Shown: one piece after another, positions 18,613-29,220 of the stretch
How the letters are laid out: the number at the start of each line of letters is the position of its first letter
Numbering within the stretch: position 1 is the stretch's first letter
Assembly (NCBI GenBank): GCA_021784255.1
Contig: JAJXSZ010000003.1
Coordinates: 1-36,603 of the forward strand
Direction: 5' to 3'
DNA length: 36,603 nucleotides
From: Pseudomonadota bacterium
GTDB lineage: Bacteria > Pseudomonadota > Alphaproteobacteria > Acetobacterales > Acetobacteraceae
Position numbers and translations under genes: made by a program
The notes under the pieces: model-generated
What the model saw: the letters and a program-made list of their open reading frames with translations, nothing else
What the model was told of the DNA's origin: nothing
The model's database searches: none

Positions 18613-19854
18613 TCAGGCGATGGTCTTGAGGAAGTCGTTGAGCTTGGTCGCGGCCGTCGTCTTGTCGGTGCGGTCCAGCGCCGCGAGTTCGGCCGCGAGG
18701 CGGTCCATCGCCGCCTCGTAGATCTGCCGCTCGGAGAAACTCTGGTCCGGCTGACCGGCGTTGCGGTGCAGGTCGCGCACCACCTCGGCAATGGCGATCG
18801 GGTCGCCGGAGTTGATCTTCGCCTCGTATTCCTGCGCCCGGCGCGACCACATGGTGCGCTTGATGCGCGCCTTGCCGTGCAGAACCGCCATTGCCTCCTC
18901 GAACATCTTGCGGTTGGCGAGCTTGCGCAGCCCGGCCGAGCGGGCCTTGGCGACCGGCACGCGCAACGTCATGCGATTTTCTTCGAAGGTGATGTGGATC
19001 AGCTCCAGCCGGTGGCCGGCGATCTCTTCGATGGCGATGCGGTCGACCTTGCCCACACCGTGCGTCGGGTAGACGACATAGTCGCCCTCGGCAAAGGTCT
19101 CGGCCTTCGCCGGCAGACGCGGGGCGATGATCGGCCGCCCGGGTGGCATCGGCGGGCGCGGCGGAGCCTGCGGCGGGCGCGGCTCGCCCGCGGGCACGGC
19201 GACGGCAACGGGCGCAGGCCTGGCTTCGACGACGGCAGGTTCCTCGACGGGCCCGGTTTTCGCGGGCGCCGCGGCTGGTGCCATCGGCGGCTTCGGGGTC
19301 GGTTTAGCCGGCGCGGCTTTGGCGGTCGTCGAGCTGGGGGAATGCTTCACGATATCCTGCTGGCGTGGGGGGCGCGCCGGGATGGCGGCGGAGTTCTTGG
19401 CGGTGGATGCCGCGGCGGGCTTGCCGGTCACCGTGGTCTTATCGTTGGCCGCGCGTTGCTCGGCCTTGTTCGCGGGATCGGGCTTGGCTGCTGGGCTGGG
19501 CTTGGCTGCTGGGCTGGGCTTGGCTGCTGGGCTGGGCTTGGCTGCTGGGCTGGGCTTGGCTGCGGGACTGGGCTTGGCTGCGGGACTGGGCTTGGCTGCG
19601 GGACTGGGCTTGGCTGCGGGATTGGGCTTGGCCGTGGGGCTGGGCTTGGTGGCGGGGTTGGCGGCCGTGGCTGCCGGCCGTGCCGACGAAGGCGCGGGCT
19701 TCGCGGTCTGCTTCGTCGGACCGGCGGCCTTCCCTGGTTTCACCGAGGCCGCCGCCGTTTTGCGTGCGGCTGCCTTCGCGGGTGCCGTCGCTGCGGTGGT
19801 GGTCGTCTTGGGTGCCGCACCGGGTTTGGCAGCGGGCTTCCTTGCCGTGGTCAT
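18613..19854 (-). CDS. carD: CarD family transcriptional regulator with long Ala/Pro/Lys-rich N-terminal extension
   Basis: C-terminal CarD domain (FAEGDYVVYPTHGVGKVDRIAIEEIAGHRLELIHITFEENRMTLRVPVAKARSAGLRKL...TMWSRRAQEYEAKINSGDPIAIAEVVRDLHR); N-terminal low-complexity extension with PAAKPS repeats. Confidence 0.93.
   Translation of the reverse strand: MTTARKPAAKPGAAPKTTTTAATAPAKAAARKTAAASVKPGKAAGPTKQTAKPAPSSARPAATAANPATKPSPTAKPNPAAKPSPAAKPSPAAKPSPAAKPSPAAKPSPAAKPSPAAKPSPAAKPDPANKAEQRAANDKTTVTGKPAAASTAKNSAAIPARPPRQQDIVKHSPSSTTAKAAPAKPTPKPPMAPAAAPAKTGPVEEPAVVEARPAPVAVAVPAGEPRPPQAPPRPPMPPGRPIIAPRLPAKAETFAEGDYVVYPTHGVGKVDRIAIEEIAGHRLELIHITFEENRMTLRVPVAKARSAGLRKLANRKMFEEAMAVLHGKARIKRTMWSRRAQEYEAKINSGDPIAIAEVVRDLHRNAGQPDQSFSERQIYEAAMDRLAAELAALDRTDKTTAATKLNDFLKTIA
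19480..19659 (-). repeat. 18-bp tandem repeat (about 10 units) encoding PAAKPS in the CarD N-terminal extension
   Basis: First four units gggcttggctgctgggct identical, then a gggcttggctgcgggact variant block, then degenerate units. Confidence 0.95.
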
Positions 19855-20053
19855 GACGTCGCCAATCCTCCAAATCCGGCGCGCGCCACTGGACCACACC
19901 GCGCGGCATCGCTTGCGGCATCTGGCCCGAGGCGCGCGAACCCGGCCGAAAACCTGTTGGAACGCAGGCGAGCACCAGAACCAACCGGGACGACGCCCCT
20001 CGGGCCCGGCAACTCCCCTGCCGGCGCCTCATACCATGAAACAAACGGCGAGT

Positions 20054-20093
20054 CAGGAGGCCGTCACGGGCGTGACAAAAACCGGGGCCTCCC
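20054..20093 (-). terminator. nested hairpin downstream of fdxA
   Basis: GTCACG-GG-CGTGAC (20063-20076) nested within an outer GGAGGCC/GGCCTCC pairing. Confidence 0.45.
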
Positions 20094-20125
20094 GTCAGGG
20101 CAGGATCGGGGAACGGTCGGTCGCG

Positions 20126-20458
20126 CTATGGCTTGCCCGGATTCGGCGACAGCAGCGCCTCCTTGCCGGGTTTGTCCTTCCACTCGTCCGCGTCGGCCGG
20201 CGCCTCGCCCTTGCGGGTGATGTTCGGCCACTGGGTGGCGAATTCCCGGTTGCGTTCCAGCCAGGGCGTTGCGCGGTCGTCGCTGTCGGGGAGAATCGCC
20301 TCCGCCGGGCATTCCGGTTCGCAGACGCCGCAGTCGATACATTCGTCCGGTGCGATGACCAGCATGTTCTCGCCCACGTAGAAGCAATCCACGGGGCAGA
20401 CCTCGACGCAATCCATGTATTTGCAGCGTATGCAGTTTTCGGTGACCACGTAGGTCAT
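20126..20458 (-). CDS. fdxA: ferredoxin FdxA (two-cluster bacterial ferredoxin)
   Basis: [55 protein letters not shown]. Confidence 0.96.
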   Translation of the reverse strand: MTYVVTENCIRCKYMDCVEVCPVDCFYVGENMLVIAPDECIDCGVCEPECPAEAILPDSDDRATPWLERNREFATQWPNITRKGEAPADADEWKDKPGKEALLSPNPGKP

Positions 20459-20838
20459 CGGCGGCTCCCGGTTCTATCGCTCGCGGCGGTTATCGACGCC
20501 GCGCGGTATGGGGCCGCTGCCGGCGGAGGGCAAGACGTCTCGGGCGGCGGAATTTCGCGATAGAGCAGCCGCGCCTGGGCTGGCGAGCCGCGGCGGGTGG
20601 CCAGCGCCAGCACTTCCAGCACGCGCACGTGCCCGCCGAGGGGCACGGTGAGCACGTCGCCCGGGCGGATCGCGGCATGCGGCTTATCGGTCGGCCGGCG
20701 ATTGACGCGGATCACGCCGTCGGCCGCGAGCTGCGCACACTGCGCCCGCTGCCGTAGCACGCGAGCGCACCACAGCCATGCATCCAGCCTTTGGCTGGCC
20801 GGGATCGTCCCGGGCGCATCGTCGCCGGGCCCGGTCAT
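20455..20838 (-). CDS. RNA-binding S4 domain protein (HslR-like)
   Basis: [56 protein letters not shown] overlaps with both neighbours. Confidence 0.92.
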   Translation of the reverse strand: MTGPGDDAPGTIPASQRLDAWLWCARVLRQRAQCAQLAADGVIRVNRRPTDKPHAAIRPGDVLTVPLGGHVRVLEVLALATRRGSPAQARLLYREIPPPETSCPPPAAAPYRAASITAASDRTGSRR

Positions 20839-23345
20839 CGCGGGCCAGGAGCCGGTCGGCGGAGCGTGGCGAGCACCGCGAAGGGTCCATGGTCCGCGGC
20901 CGGCACCTCCGCTTCCGGAGCTGGCGGCTGCGGGCGGCGGCGCACGGCCGCGAAGCGTGGCGGCGCCGGGGGGCCGGCCATCCCCTCCGGTAGTACCGCG
21001 CCGGGAAGCAGCCGGAACCCGAGCGCCCGGAGCACCGAGGGCACCTTATCGCGGCCGATGCCGAGCCGGGACGCCAGGCCGGCCGGAAGCAGCGACGGAC
21101 CGCCGCCAGCGGCGCGTGCCAGCTCGCTTGCGACGCGCTCGGCGATGTCGAGCCGCAGCAGCACCGGCCCCGCCGCCAACCAGCCGAGGGCCAGCGCCAT
21201 TTCCTCATCCCAGTTGCCGCGCGGCGGCGCGATCAGTCCCGGCGCCGGCAGGACGGGCTCCTCCCGACCGGTCGCGAGCGCCAGCAGCCGCGCCCGCAGC
21301 AATGCCGGCGCCGGTTTGAGCAGGGCCGGCATGTATGTGGCGAACCGCCCGGCCCGGACCCCGGCTGCCGCCAGAGCCTGGCGTTCCGGCCGCGGCAGCC
21401 TGGTCGGTGCCGCAGGCATTACGCCGAGGGATTCGCCCAGCAGGTGCACGAGCCCGCGCAGGGCCGGTGTTCTGGCGCGTGCCTCGAGTTCCGCCAGCGG
21501 CTGCAGGGTCTGGCGGACCATGCTGTCGGCCCAGGCCTGCAGCCTGGCGCGGATGCGCTCGCGTTCGGCGCCGTCGAGGAACTCCGAGCCGCGCACCGCG
21601 ACCAGCGGGCGCATGGCCGACGGCCCCGCCCGCAGGCGCGCGACCACGACCCCGTCCCAGGCGATCCGCAGGCCCGCCAGCAGCGCGAAAGCATCGTCGC
21701 CCGCCGCCTCCAGCCGTGCCACGCGGCGTGGCATTTCGGTGCGCAGCGCCCGCCGGGCCGCGCGCTGCACCAGGCGCCGCTCGGCTCCCGCCGTGGTCTC
21801 GTCGGGGACGAAGTCGAACCCCTCGACACGCCCGACGCCGTGACCCTCGACGACGACCAGGCCCTGCGCGGTCACCGCCGAGAGCAGATCGTCTTCCGCC
21901 CCTTCTTCCAGCCGGCGCAGCAGATGCGCGGCGCGACGATCGACGAAGCGGCTCATCAGCCGCTCGTGCAGCGCGTCGGACAGGCGGTCCTCGAGGTTGC
22001 GGGCCTCGCCCTGGAAACGCGCCGCATCGGCGAGCCAGCCGGGGCGCGCGGCGACATAGGCCCAGATCCGCACCCCGGCGAGGCGTTGCATCAGCGTATC
22101 GATATCGCCGTCGCAGCGATCGAGCAGCGCAAGCTGGCTGGTGATCCAGGCGGTCGGCAGGCGTCCCTCGTGCGCCAGATGCCGGAAGACGCGGGCGCAG
22201 AACTGCGCATGCGTGTCGTCCGAGAGCTTGCGGAAATCGGGGATCTGGCACGCTTCCCACAACAGGCGCACGCGTGCCGGCCGGTCGGCCAGGGCCCGGA
22301 TATCGGTGTCGGTTGCCAGTGCCGCGAGCGCCTGCGCGTCGCTCGCCTCGTTGCCGCGCACCAGCCCCCGGCGCGGCGGCGGCGCGACGAGGCTCGCCAG
22401 CAGGCCCGCCACGGAACTCGTGTCGAGGGCGGCGTTGCGCCAGCATAGCTGTTCCAGCGGCTCGAAGCTGTGGTTCTCCACCGCGGCGGCGACGGCGTCC
22501 GGGAGCGGCGGACAGGTGGCCGTGGTGCCGAAGGTGCCGTCGCGCATGCCGCGCCCGGCGCGGCCGGCGATCTGGCCGATCTCCGCCGGATGCAGCCGGC
22601 GCGGCCGGTGGCCGTCGAATTTCTGCAGGCCGGCGAAGGCGACGTGCTCGACATCCATGTTGAGCCCCATGCCGATCGCGTCGGTCGCGACCAGGAAGTC
22701 CACCTCCTTTTGCTGATAGAGCGCCACCTGGGCGTTGCGCGTGCGCGGCGAGAGGCGCCCCATCACCAGCGCGCAGCCGCCGCGCCGGCGCCGCACCGCC
22801 TCGGCGATGGCGTAGACCTCGCCGGCAGAGAAAGCGACGACGGCGCTGCGCGGCGGCAGTCGCGAGAGTTTGGTGAGGCCCGCATGCGTGAGCTGCGACA
22901 GGCGTGGCCGGGTCTCGATCTCGACGCCCGGCACCAGGCGCGTGAGCAGCGGCCGGATCGTTTCGGCACCGAGGAACATGGTCTCGACCAGACCGCGCGC
23001 GTTGAGCAGCCGGTCGGTGAACACATGGCCGCGATCGGGATCGGCGCAGAGCTGGATCTCGTCGACCGCGACGAACTCGACGGCGCGGTCGAGCGGCATC
23101 GCCTCGGCGGTGCATGCAAACCAGCGCGCACCGGGAGGAACGATCTTTTCCTCCCCGGTGATCAACGCCACCTGGGCGGCGCCGCGCAGCGTGACCATGC
23201 GGTCGTAATTCTCGCGCGCCAGCAGCCGCAGCGGAAAGCCGATGACGCCGGAGGCATGGGCGAGCAGCCGCGTGAGCGCGAGATGCGTCTTACCGGTGTT
23301 GGTGGGGCCAAGCACGGCCCGCACCCGGGGGGCAAATCCCGACAT
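20835..23345 (-). CDS. SUV3-like superfamily 2 RNA/DNA helicase
   Basis: LGPTNTGKTHLAL, ALITGEEKI, VDEIQLCADPDRGHVFTDRLLNARG, DFLVATDAIGMGLNMDVEHVAFAGLQKFDG, EIGQIAGRAGRG; start at MSGFAPRV (alternative at 23396). Confidence 0.93.
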   Translation of the reverse strand: MSGFAPRVRAVLGPTNTGKTHLALTRLLAHASGVIGFPLRLLARENYDRMVTLRGAAQVALITGEEKIVPPGARWFACTAEAMPLDRAVEFVAVDEIQLCADPDRGHVFTDRLLNARGLVETMFLGAETIRPLLTRLVPGVEIETRPRLSQLTHAGLTKLSRLPPRSAVVAFSAGEVYAIAEAVRRRRGGCALVMGRLSPRTRNAQVALYQQKEVDFLVATDAIGMGLNMDVEHVAFAGLQKFDGHRPRRLHPAEIGQIAGRAGRGMRDGTFGTTATCPPLPDAVAAAVENHSFEPLEQLCWRNAALDTSSVAGLLASLVAPPPRRGLVRGNEASDAQALAALATDTDIRALADRPARVRLLWEACQIPDFRKLSDDTHAQFCARVFRHLAHEGRLPTAWITSQLALLDRCDGDIDTLMQRLAGVRIWAYVAARPGWLADAARFQGEARNLEDRLSDALHERLMSRFVDRRAAHLLRRLEEGAEDDLLSAVTAQGLVVVEGHGVGRVEGFDFVPDETTAGAERRLVQRAARRALRTEMPRRVARLEAAGDDAFALLAGLRIAWDGVVVARLRAGPSAMRPLVAVRGSEFLDGAERERIRARLQAWADSMVRQTLQPLAELEARARTPALRGLVHLLGESLGVMPAAPTRLPRPERQALAAAGVRAGRFATYMPALLKPAPALLRARLLALATGREEPVLPAPGLIAPPRGNWDEEMALALGWLAAGPVLLRLDIAERVASELARAAGGGPSLLPAGLASRLGIGRDKVPSVLRALGFRLLPGAVLPEGMAGPPAPPRFAAVRRRPQPPAPEAEVPAADHGPFAVLATLRRPAPGPR

Positions 23346-23469
23346 GTCTCGATGGTCGGGTGGGGCGGTATCCGGCGCAAGGGGACCCGGGAGCATTCCC
23401 CTGCCCCTGTCGCATTCTTAACCAAGCCGGATCGCGGCGGGGCAGACCGCAAGGCCGGTTCGGGCCTGG

Positions 23470-23498
23470 CTTGAAAACGACGCTTGCGCCCCGCATAT
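23470..23498 (+). promoter_or_regulatory. candidate RpoH (sigma32) heat-shock promoter of htpG
   Basis: CTTGAAA-N13-CCCGCATAT, about 25 bp upstream of the htpG ATG. Confidence 0.5.
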
Positions 23499-23523
23499 CG
23501 CCGCCGCGCATGGAGGCAGAGAC

Positions 23524-25350
<1,827 letters not shown>

Positions 25351-25408
25351 GGGCCCTTTCCGGCGCGGCGTTTCCGTGGAAACTCCCCCGCAACAAGAGG
25401 GGAGCCCG

Positions 25409-26779
25409 ATGATCGAACAGAAGCTGCCGCTGACCGATGCCGCCCATGGCGCGCGCGTGGTGCATGCGGCGCGGCCGGGCGGCCTCGCGGCCCTGCTGGC
25501 CAAACTGCCGCGGGCGCAACGGGATTTTGCCGCTTCCGCAGGCTTCTCGGGCCGGGCCGAGGAGGTGCTGCTGCTGCCCGGCGAGGGCGGGGTGGACGCG
25601 CTCCTCGGGCTTGGCGAGGTGCGCGGGCCGTTCGTCTGGGGAGCGCTCGCGAGCCGACTGCCCGCCGGGATCTGGCGGCTCGGCGAGGGCGTGGAGAACT
25701 CCGCCGAGGCGGTGCTCGGGTTCTGCCTCGGTGCATACCGCTATGCGGCCTTCAAGCCCGCCAAGCCCGGGCCGGTGCTGGTGCGCCCGGCCGACGCCGC
25801 CGGCGCGGAGCGCGAGGCGCAGGCGGCGTGGATGGTGCGCGATCTGGTCAACACGCCGGCCAACCTGCAGGGCCCGGGGGAACTTGCCACCGTCGCCGCG
25901 GAACTCGCCCTCAGCTTCGGTGGCGCCGCGACGCTGGTCGAGGGGGAGGCGCTGGCGCGCGATTATCCGACCGTCTTCGCCGTCGGTCGGGGTTCCGAGC
26001 GGGCCCCGGTGGTGGCCAAGCTCGCCTGGTCCGGCGGAGGAGCGGCGGCGCCGCTGGTGGCGCTGTGCGGCAAGGGCGTGGTGTTCGACAGCGGCGGCTA
26101 CGACCTCAAGCCCTCCGCGGCGATGCTGCGGATGAAGAAGGACATGGGTGGGGCGGCGACGATGTTGGGCCTGGCGCGGCTGATCATGGCGGCGGGATTG
26201 CCGGTCCGGCTCGAGGTCGCGATCGGCTGCGTCGAGAATTCCGTGTCCGGCCGCGCCATGCGCCCGCTCGACGTGGTGCGCACGCGCCGCGGCCTCGCTG
26301 TCGAGATCGGCAACACCGACGCCGAGGGCCGGCTGGTGCTATGCGACCTGCTGGCCGAGGCGTCGGACCGCAAGCCGGCACTGCTGTTGAACGCGGCGAC
26401 GCTGACCGGCGCCGCGCGCGTGGCGCTCGGACCCGACCTGCCGGCGCTGTTCTGCAACGACGATGCCTGGGCGGAGGCTCTGCTCGGCGCCGGCGGGCGC
26501 GTCCATGACCCGATGTGGCGGCTGCCGCTCTGGGACGGTTACGATTCCTGGCTCGATTCTCCGGTCGCCGATCTCAACAACGTTTCCGCCAAGCCGATGG
26601 CAGGCGCCATCACCGCCGCCCTGTTCCTGCGCCGCTTCCTCGCTGCGGGCGTTCCCTGGGCGCATCTTGATCTCTACGCGTGGAACGACTCGCCGCGCGC
26701 GGGCCGGCCGGAAGGCGGTGAAGCCATGGCCATGCGGGCGGCGGTCGCGGCGATTGCGGAGCGTTTCGGCCCCGGTTGA
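25409..26779 (+). CDS. leucyl aminopeptidase family protein (M17)
   Basis: GKGVVFDSGGYDLKPSAAMLRMKKDMGGAATMLG, NTDAEGRLVLCD signature, LNAATLTGAARVALG. Confidence 0.95.
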   Translation: MIEQKLPLTDAAHGARVVHAARPGGLAALLAKLPRAQRDFAASAGFSGRAEEVLLLPGEGGVDALLGLGEVRGPFVWGALASRLPAGIWRLGEGVENSAEAVLGFCLGAYRYAAFKPAKPGPVLVRPADAAGAEREAQAAWMVRDLVNTPANLQGPGELATVAAELALSFGGAATLVEGEALARDYPTVFAVGRGSERAPVVAKLAWSGGGAAAPLVALCGKGVVFDSGGYDLKPSAAMLRMKKDMGGAATMLGLARLIMAAGLPVRLEVAIGCVENSVSGRAMRPLDVVRTRRGLAVEIGNTDAEGRLVLCDLLAEASDRKPALLLNAATLTGAARVALGPDLPALFCNDDAWAEALLGAGGRVHDPMWRLPLWDGYDSWLDSPVADLNNVSAKPMAGAITAALFLRRFLAAGVPWAHLDLYAWNDSPRAGRPEGGEAMAMRAAVAAIAERFGPG

Positions 26780-26783
26780 CGCT

Positions 26784-26809
26784 GCCGCCGGAGGGCTGTC
26801 GCCGGCGGC
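26784..26809 (+). terminator. GC-rich hairpin just downstream of the M17 aminopeptidase gene
   Basis: GCCGCCGG-N10-CCGGCGGC perfect 8-bp stem. Confidence 0.45.
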
Positions 26810-27015
26810 CGCCCGTTCGCGTCTTTGCAGTCTTTGCCTTGATCCGATCGCCTTGCGGCGAATGCCGGGGGGCCGCGAAAAGCCGGACCGCGTGCGCAAT
26901 TGTTGCGTGAAACTGGCGCGGACGTAATGAGGCCGACATCGGCACATAAGAGCGGCGCGCGTAGGGCCAGCGTGTGGGCGCCTGGTGTGGCGCATGCGAA
27001 AGAAGGAATCGACCC

Positions 27016-27369
27016 ATGGCCATGGCAATGACCGGCGAGCAGCTGGTTGGCATCCTGCGCGAGACCATCAATTCCCTCGTCAAACGCGAGGGCGACGATC
27101 TCTCGGCACGGCAGCTGGCGGTCTTCCTCAACTGTTACCTCATGGAAGGCGCGCACACGGTCCGGGGCCTTTCGACGGATCTCGAGATTTCCAAGCCGGC
27201 CGTGACACGAGCTCTCGACCGCCTGTGCGAACTCGACCTCGCGCGCCGCAAGACCGATCCGGCGGACCGCCGCAGCGTGCTGGTGCAGCGGACCACCCGC
27301 GGCACCTCCTATCTGCGCGAGCTGCGCAACGTGATGACAGCGGCGGCCTCGCCTCGCCACGCGCGCTGA
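27016..27369 (+). CDS. MarR-type winged-helix DNA-binding protein
   Basis: LSARQLAVFLNCYLMEGAHTVRGLSTDLEISKPAVTRALDRLCELDLARRKTDPADRRSVLVQRT. Confidence 0.88.
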   Translation: MAMAMTGEQLVGILRETINSLVKREGDDLSARQLAVFLNCYLMEGAHTVRGLSTDLEISKPAVTRALDRLCELDLARRKTDPADRRSVLVQRTTRGTSYLRELRNVMTAAASPRHAR

Positions 27370-27378
27370 ACGGCAGGG

Positions 27379-27440
27379 GGCACGTCGTAGCGGCGGCATC
27401 GGTTCGAAACGGCTTCGTTGCGTTTCTGAAGCGACGTGCC
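27379..27440. terminator. multi-stem hairpin between convergent genes
   Basis: Outer GGCACGTCG/CGACGTGCC (perfect 9 bp), inner TTCGAAACG/CGTTTC(T)GAA. Confidence 0.55.
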
Positions 27441-27497
27441 GGACCCTGAGGGGCGCACCGGACGAGCAGTGCCGCAGAATTCGATGGCGGCCGCTGG

Positions 27498-29036
27498 TTA
27501 TCCGCCAGCCCATCCCGGCAGGCCGGCGATCCGTTCGTCGAAGTGCTGCTGCGCGGCGATCACTTGTTCCAGCGCGCGTTCGCTATGCCGGATCTCGTTT
27601 TCGTTGCGCCACGGCCGAGGGGGTTTGAGGGCGAACGCGACAATCACGCTCGGTGTCCCCCCGCCGAGGAGATTGGCACGGGCCAGCGCGATACGGGTGC
27701 GCAGCCCTGCGTTGGCCAGGCGATTGCCGACCCATAGCGCGCCGGTGGTCACGCGCTGCGCCTGATGGTCCACGACCAGGGTCCATTGCTGCGGCCGCGC
27801 ATTCTTCAGGTGGAGGGGAATGATCTCGGCCTCGCCACCGCCGCTGCCGGAACCGCTGAGTGCCGTGAGCGCATGGATCACCGTCGCGGGCGATGTCCCT
27901 GCCGGGAAGATCCGTACGGTCACGCGAACGTCCTGGCCGGCGCAGACCAGATGCTGGACGGTGAGGCCGGGCCGGGACGAGTTGCCGGCGGCGGCGGCGC
28001 AGGCCGGCGGCAGACGCAGGTGCAGCGCGACCAGCGGCGGGGTGCCGGTGCCACGTGTGTCCAGCAGGTGGGCGGCGAGCGGCGCGAGCAGGATCGCGGC
28101 CAGCGCCGCCGTCCCGGCAACGAATCCCTGGCGGGGGCTGGTGCGGCCTTCGGCCGGAGCGGGCATGCCGCGCGCGCGCGGCGCCAGGTCGTCGCGGAAC
28201 GGCAGCCCGATCACGATCTCGATCAGGATCACGATCGAGAAGAAGATCCAGCCATAAAGCACGTGATCGGTCGCTGCGGCCTGGGCGCTGCCGATGTAGT
28301 GGCCGAGCACGACGATGCCGAGGGCGCGGAACCCGTTGGCGATGACCGGAACCACCAGGGACATCAGCAGGAACAGAGCGCGCTTGAGATTGCTGCGATA
28401 CATCAGCAGCCCGTACAGCGCGCCGAAGGCCAGGGAAGCGATGAGGAAGCGCAACCCCGCACAGGCCTGCGCCACGTAGAACGCGCCTTCGGGGATGCGG
28501 ATCAGGAAGGCGTTGATGTCGTTCGGGATGCCGAGGATATCCAGCCCGATGCCGGTGAAACGGGTCGTGAAGGTCTGCAGCGGGCCGGTCACGAAGCCGC
28601 CGAATGGCACCAGGAAGGTCAGATAGAGCAGGGGAGCCAGCAGCGCGCGGAACAGCGCCGGGCCGAGCGTGGCCAGGAACAGCACCCAGACGAAGCCGAT
28701 CAGCGCGAGTTGGCGGCCCTCCATGATGCCGAGGCGCTCGGCCAGCAGCCAGGCGGCGCCAGGTGCCAACGCGAGCAATGCCGCGAGCGGCGCCGGCTGG
28801 GCGCGCAGCGTGAAAATCCGGTCGCGACGGTCCCAGGCCAGCCACGCCGCGATCGGCAGCACGAAGAAGCAATGGCTGTAGGCGGTGGAGGAATTCCAGA
28901 CGCTGACCGCGGCCGTGATCTCGGCGTGGAACAGCAGCGCGAGCACGAGGAGCCCCACGCCGATCGCCGGCAGCACCGGGGAGAGGACGTATCGGATGCG
29001 GGCAAGGTCGACGGCGCGGGTTCGCGGTAGGGCCAT
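27498..29036 (-). CDS. xrtA: exosortase A (XrtA/EpsH) with C-terminal EpsI-like region
   Basis: Multi-TM; catalytic-type Cys (QACAGLRFLIASLAFGALYGLL), Arg (IANGFRALGIVVLGH) and His (ATDHVLYGWIFFSIVI); C-terminal soluble extension with TTGALWVGNRLANAGLRTRIALARANL. Confidence 0.93.
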   Translation of the reverse strand: MALPRTRAVDLARIRYVLSPVLPAIGVGLLVLALLFHAEITAAVSVWNSSTAYSHCFFVLPIAAWLAWDRRDRIFTLRAQPAPLAALLALAPGAAWLLAERLGIMEGRQLALIGFVWVLFLATLGPALFRALLAPLLYLTFLVPFGGFVTGPLQTFTTRFTGIGLDILGIPNDINAFLIRIPEGAFYVAQACAGLRFLIASLAFGALYGLLMYRSNLKRALFLLMSLVVPVIANGFRALGIVVLGHYIGSAQAAATDHVLYGWIFFSIVILIEIVIGLPFRDDLAPRARGMPAPAEGRTSPRQGFVAGTAALAAILLAPLAAHLLDTRGTGTPPLVALHLRLPPACAAAAGNSSRPGLTVQHLVCAGQDVRVTVRIFPAGTSPATVIHALTALSGSGSGGGEAEIIPLHLKNARPQQWTLVVDHQAQRVTTGALWVGNRLANAGLRTRIALARANLLGGGTPSVIVAFALKPPRPWRNENEIRHSERALEQVIAAQQHFDERIAGLPGWAGG

Positions 29037-29220
29037 GGGCAAATTCGTGCCATGTCGCGGGCCCCTGCGCCAGCACCAAGCGTCGAGGCGCTGCGCGCCG
29101 AGCGGGGCTTGCTGGTTACCGGCGGGAAGGCTAACGACGCATGAGACTGCCAGGGCGAAACGGCGTCGTGCCAAGGAATTGCTGGGTTTCCTGCGTGTCC
29201 ACGGGGGAGGCGGGACGATC

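Noticed and set aside
19127-20563. Plus-strand ORFs with GLGLAAGLGLAAG or GWAWLLGWAWLLG repeats
   Set aside because: These are the antisense reading of the CarD PAAKPS repeat array, not independent repeat proteins.
27395-27420. GGTTCGAAAC string resembling a tRNA T-arm, possible tRNA fragment or att site
   Set aside because: No acceptor, D or anticodon arms can be built around it; better explained by the inverted-repeat structure.
29168-29190. TGCCAAGGAATTGCT upstream of GT9 as a sigma54 promoter
   Set aside because: The GG-N10-GC spacing and the conserved GG are not met; too weak to call despite PrsR/sigma54 regulation being known for some XrtA systems.
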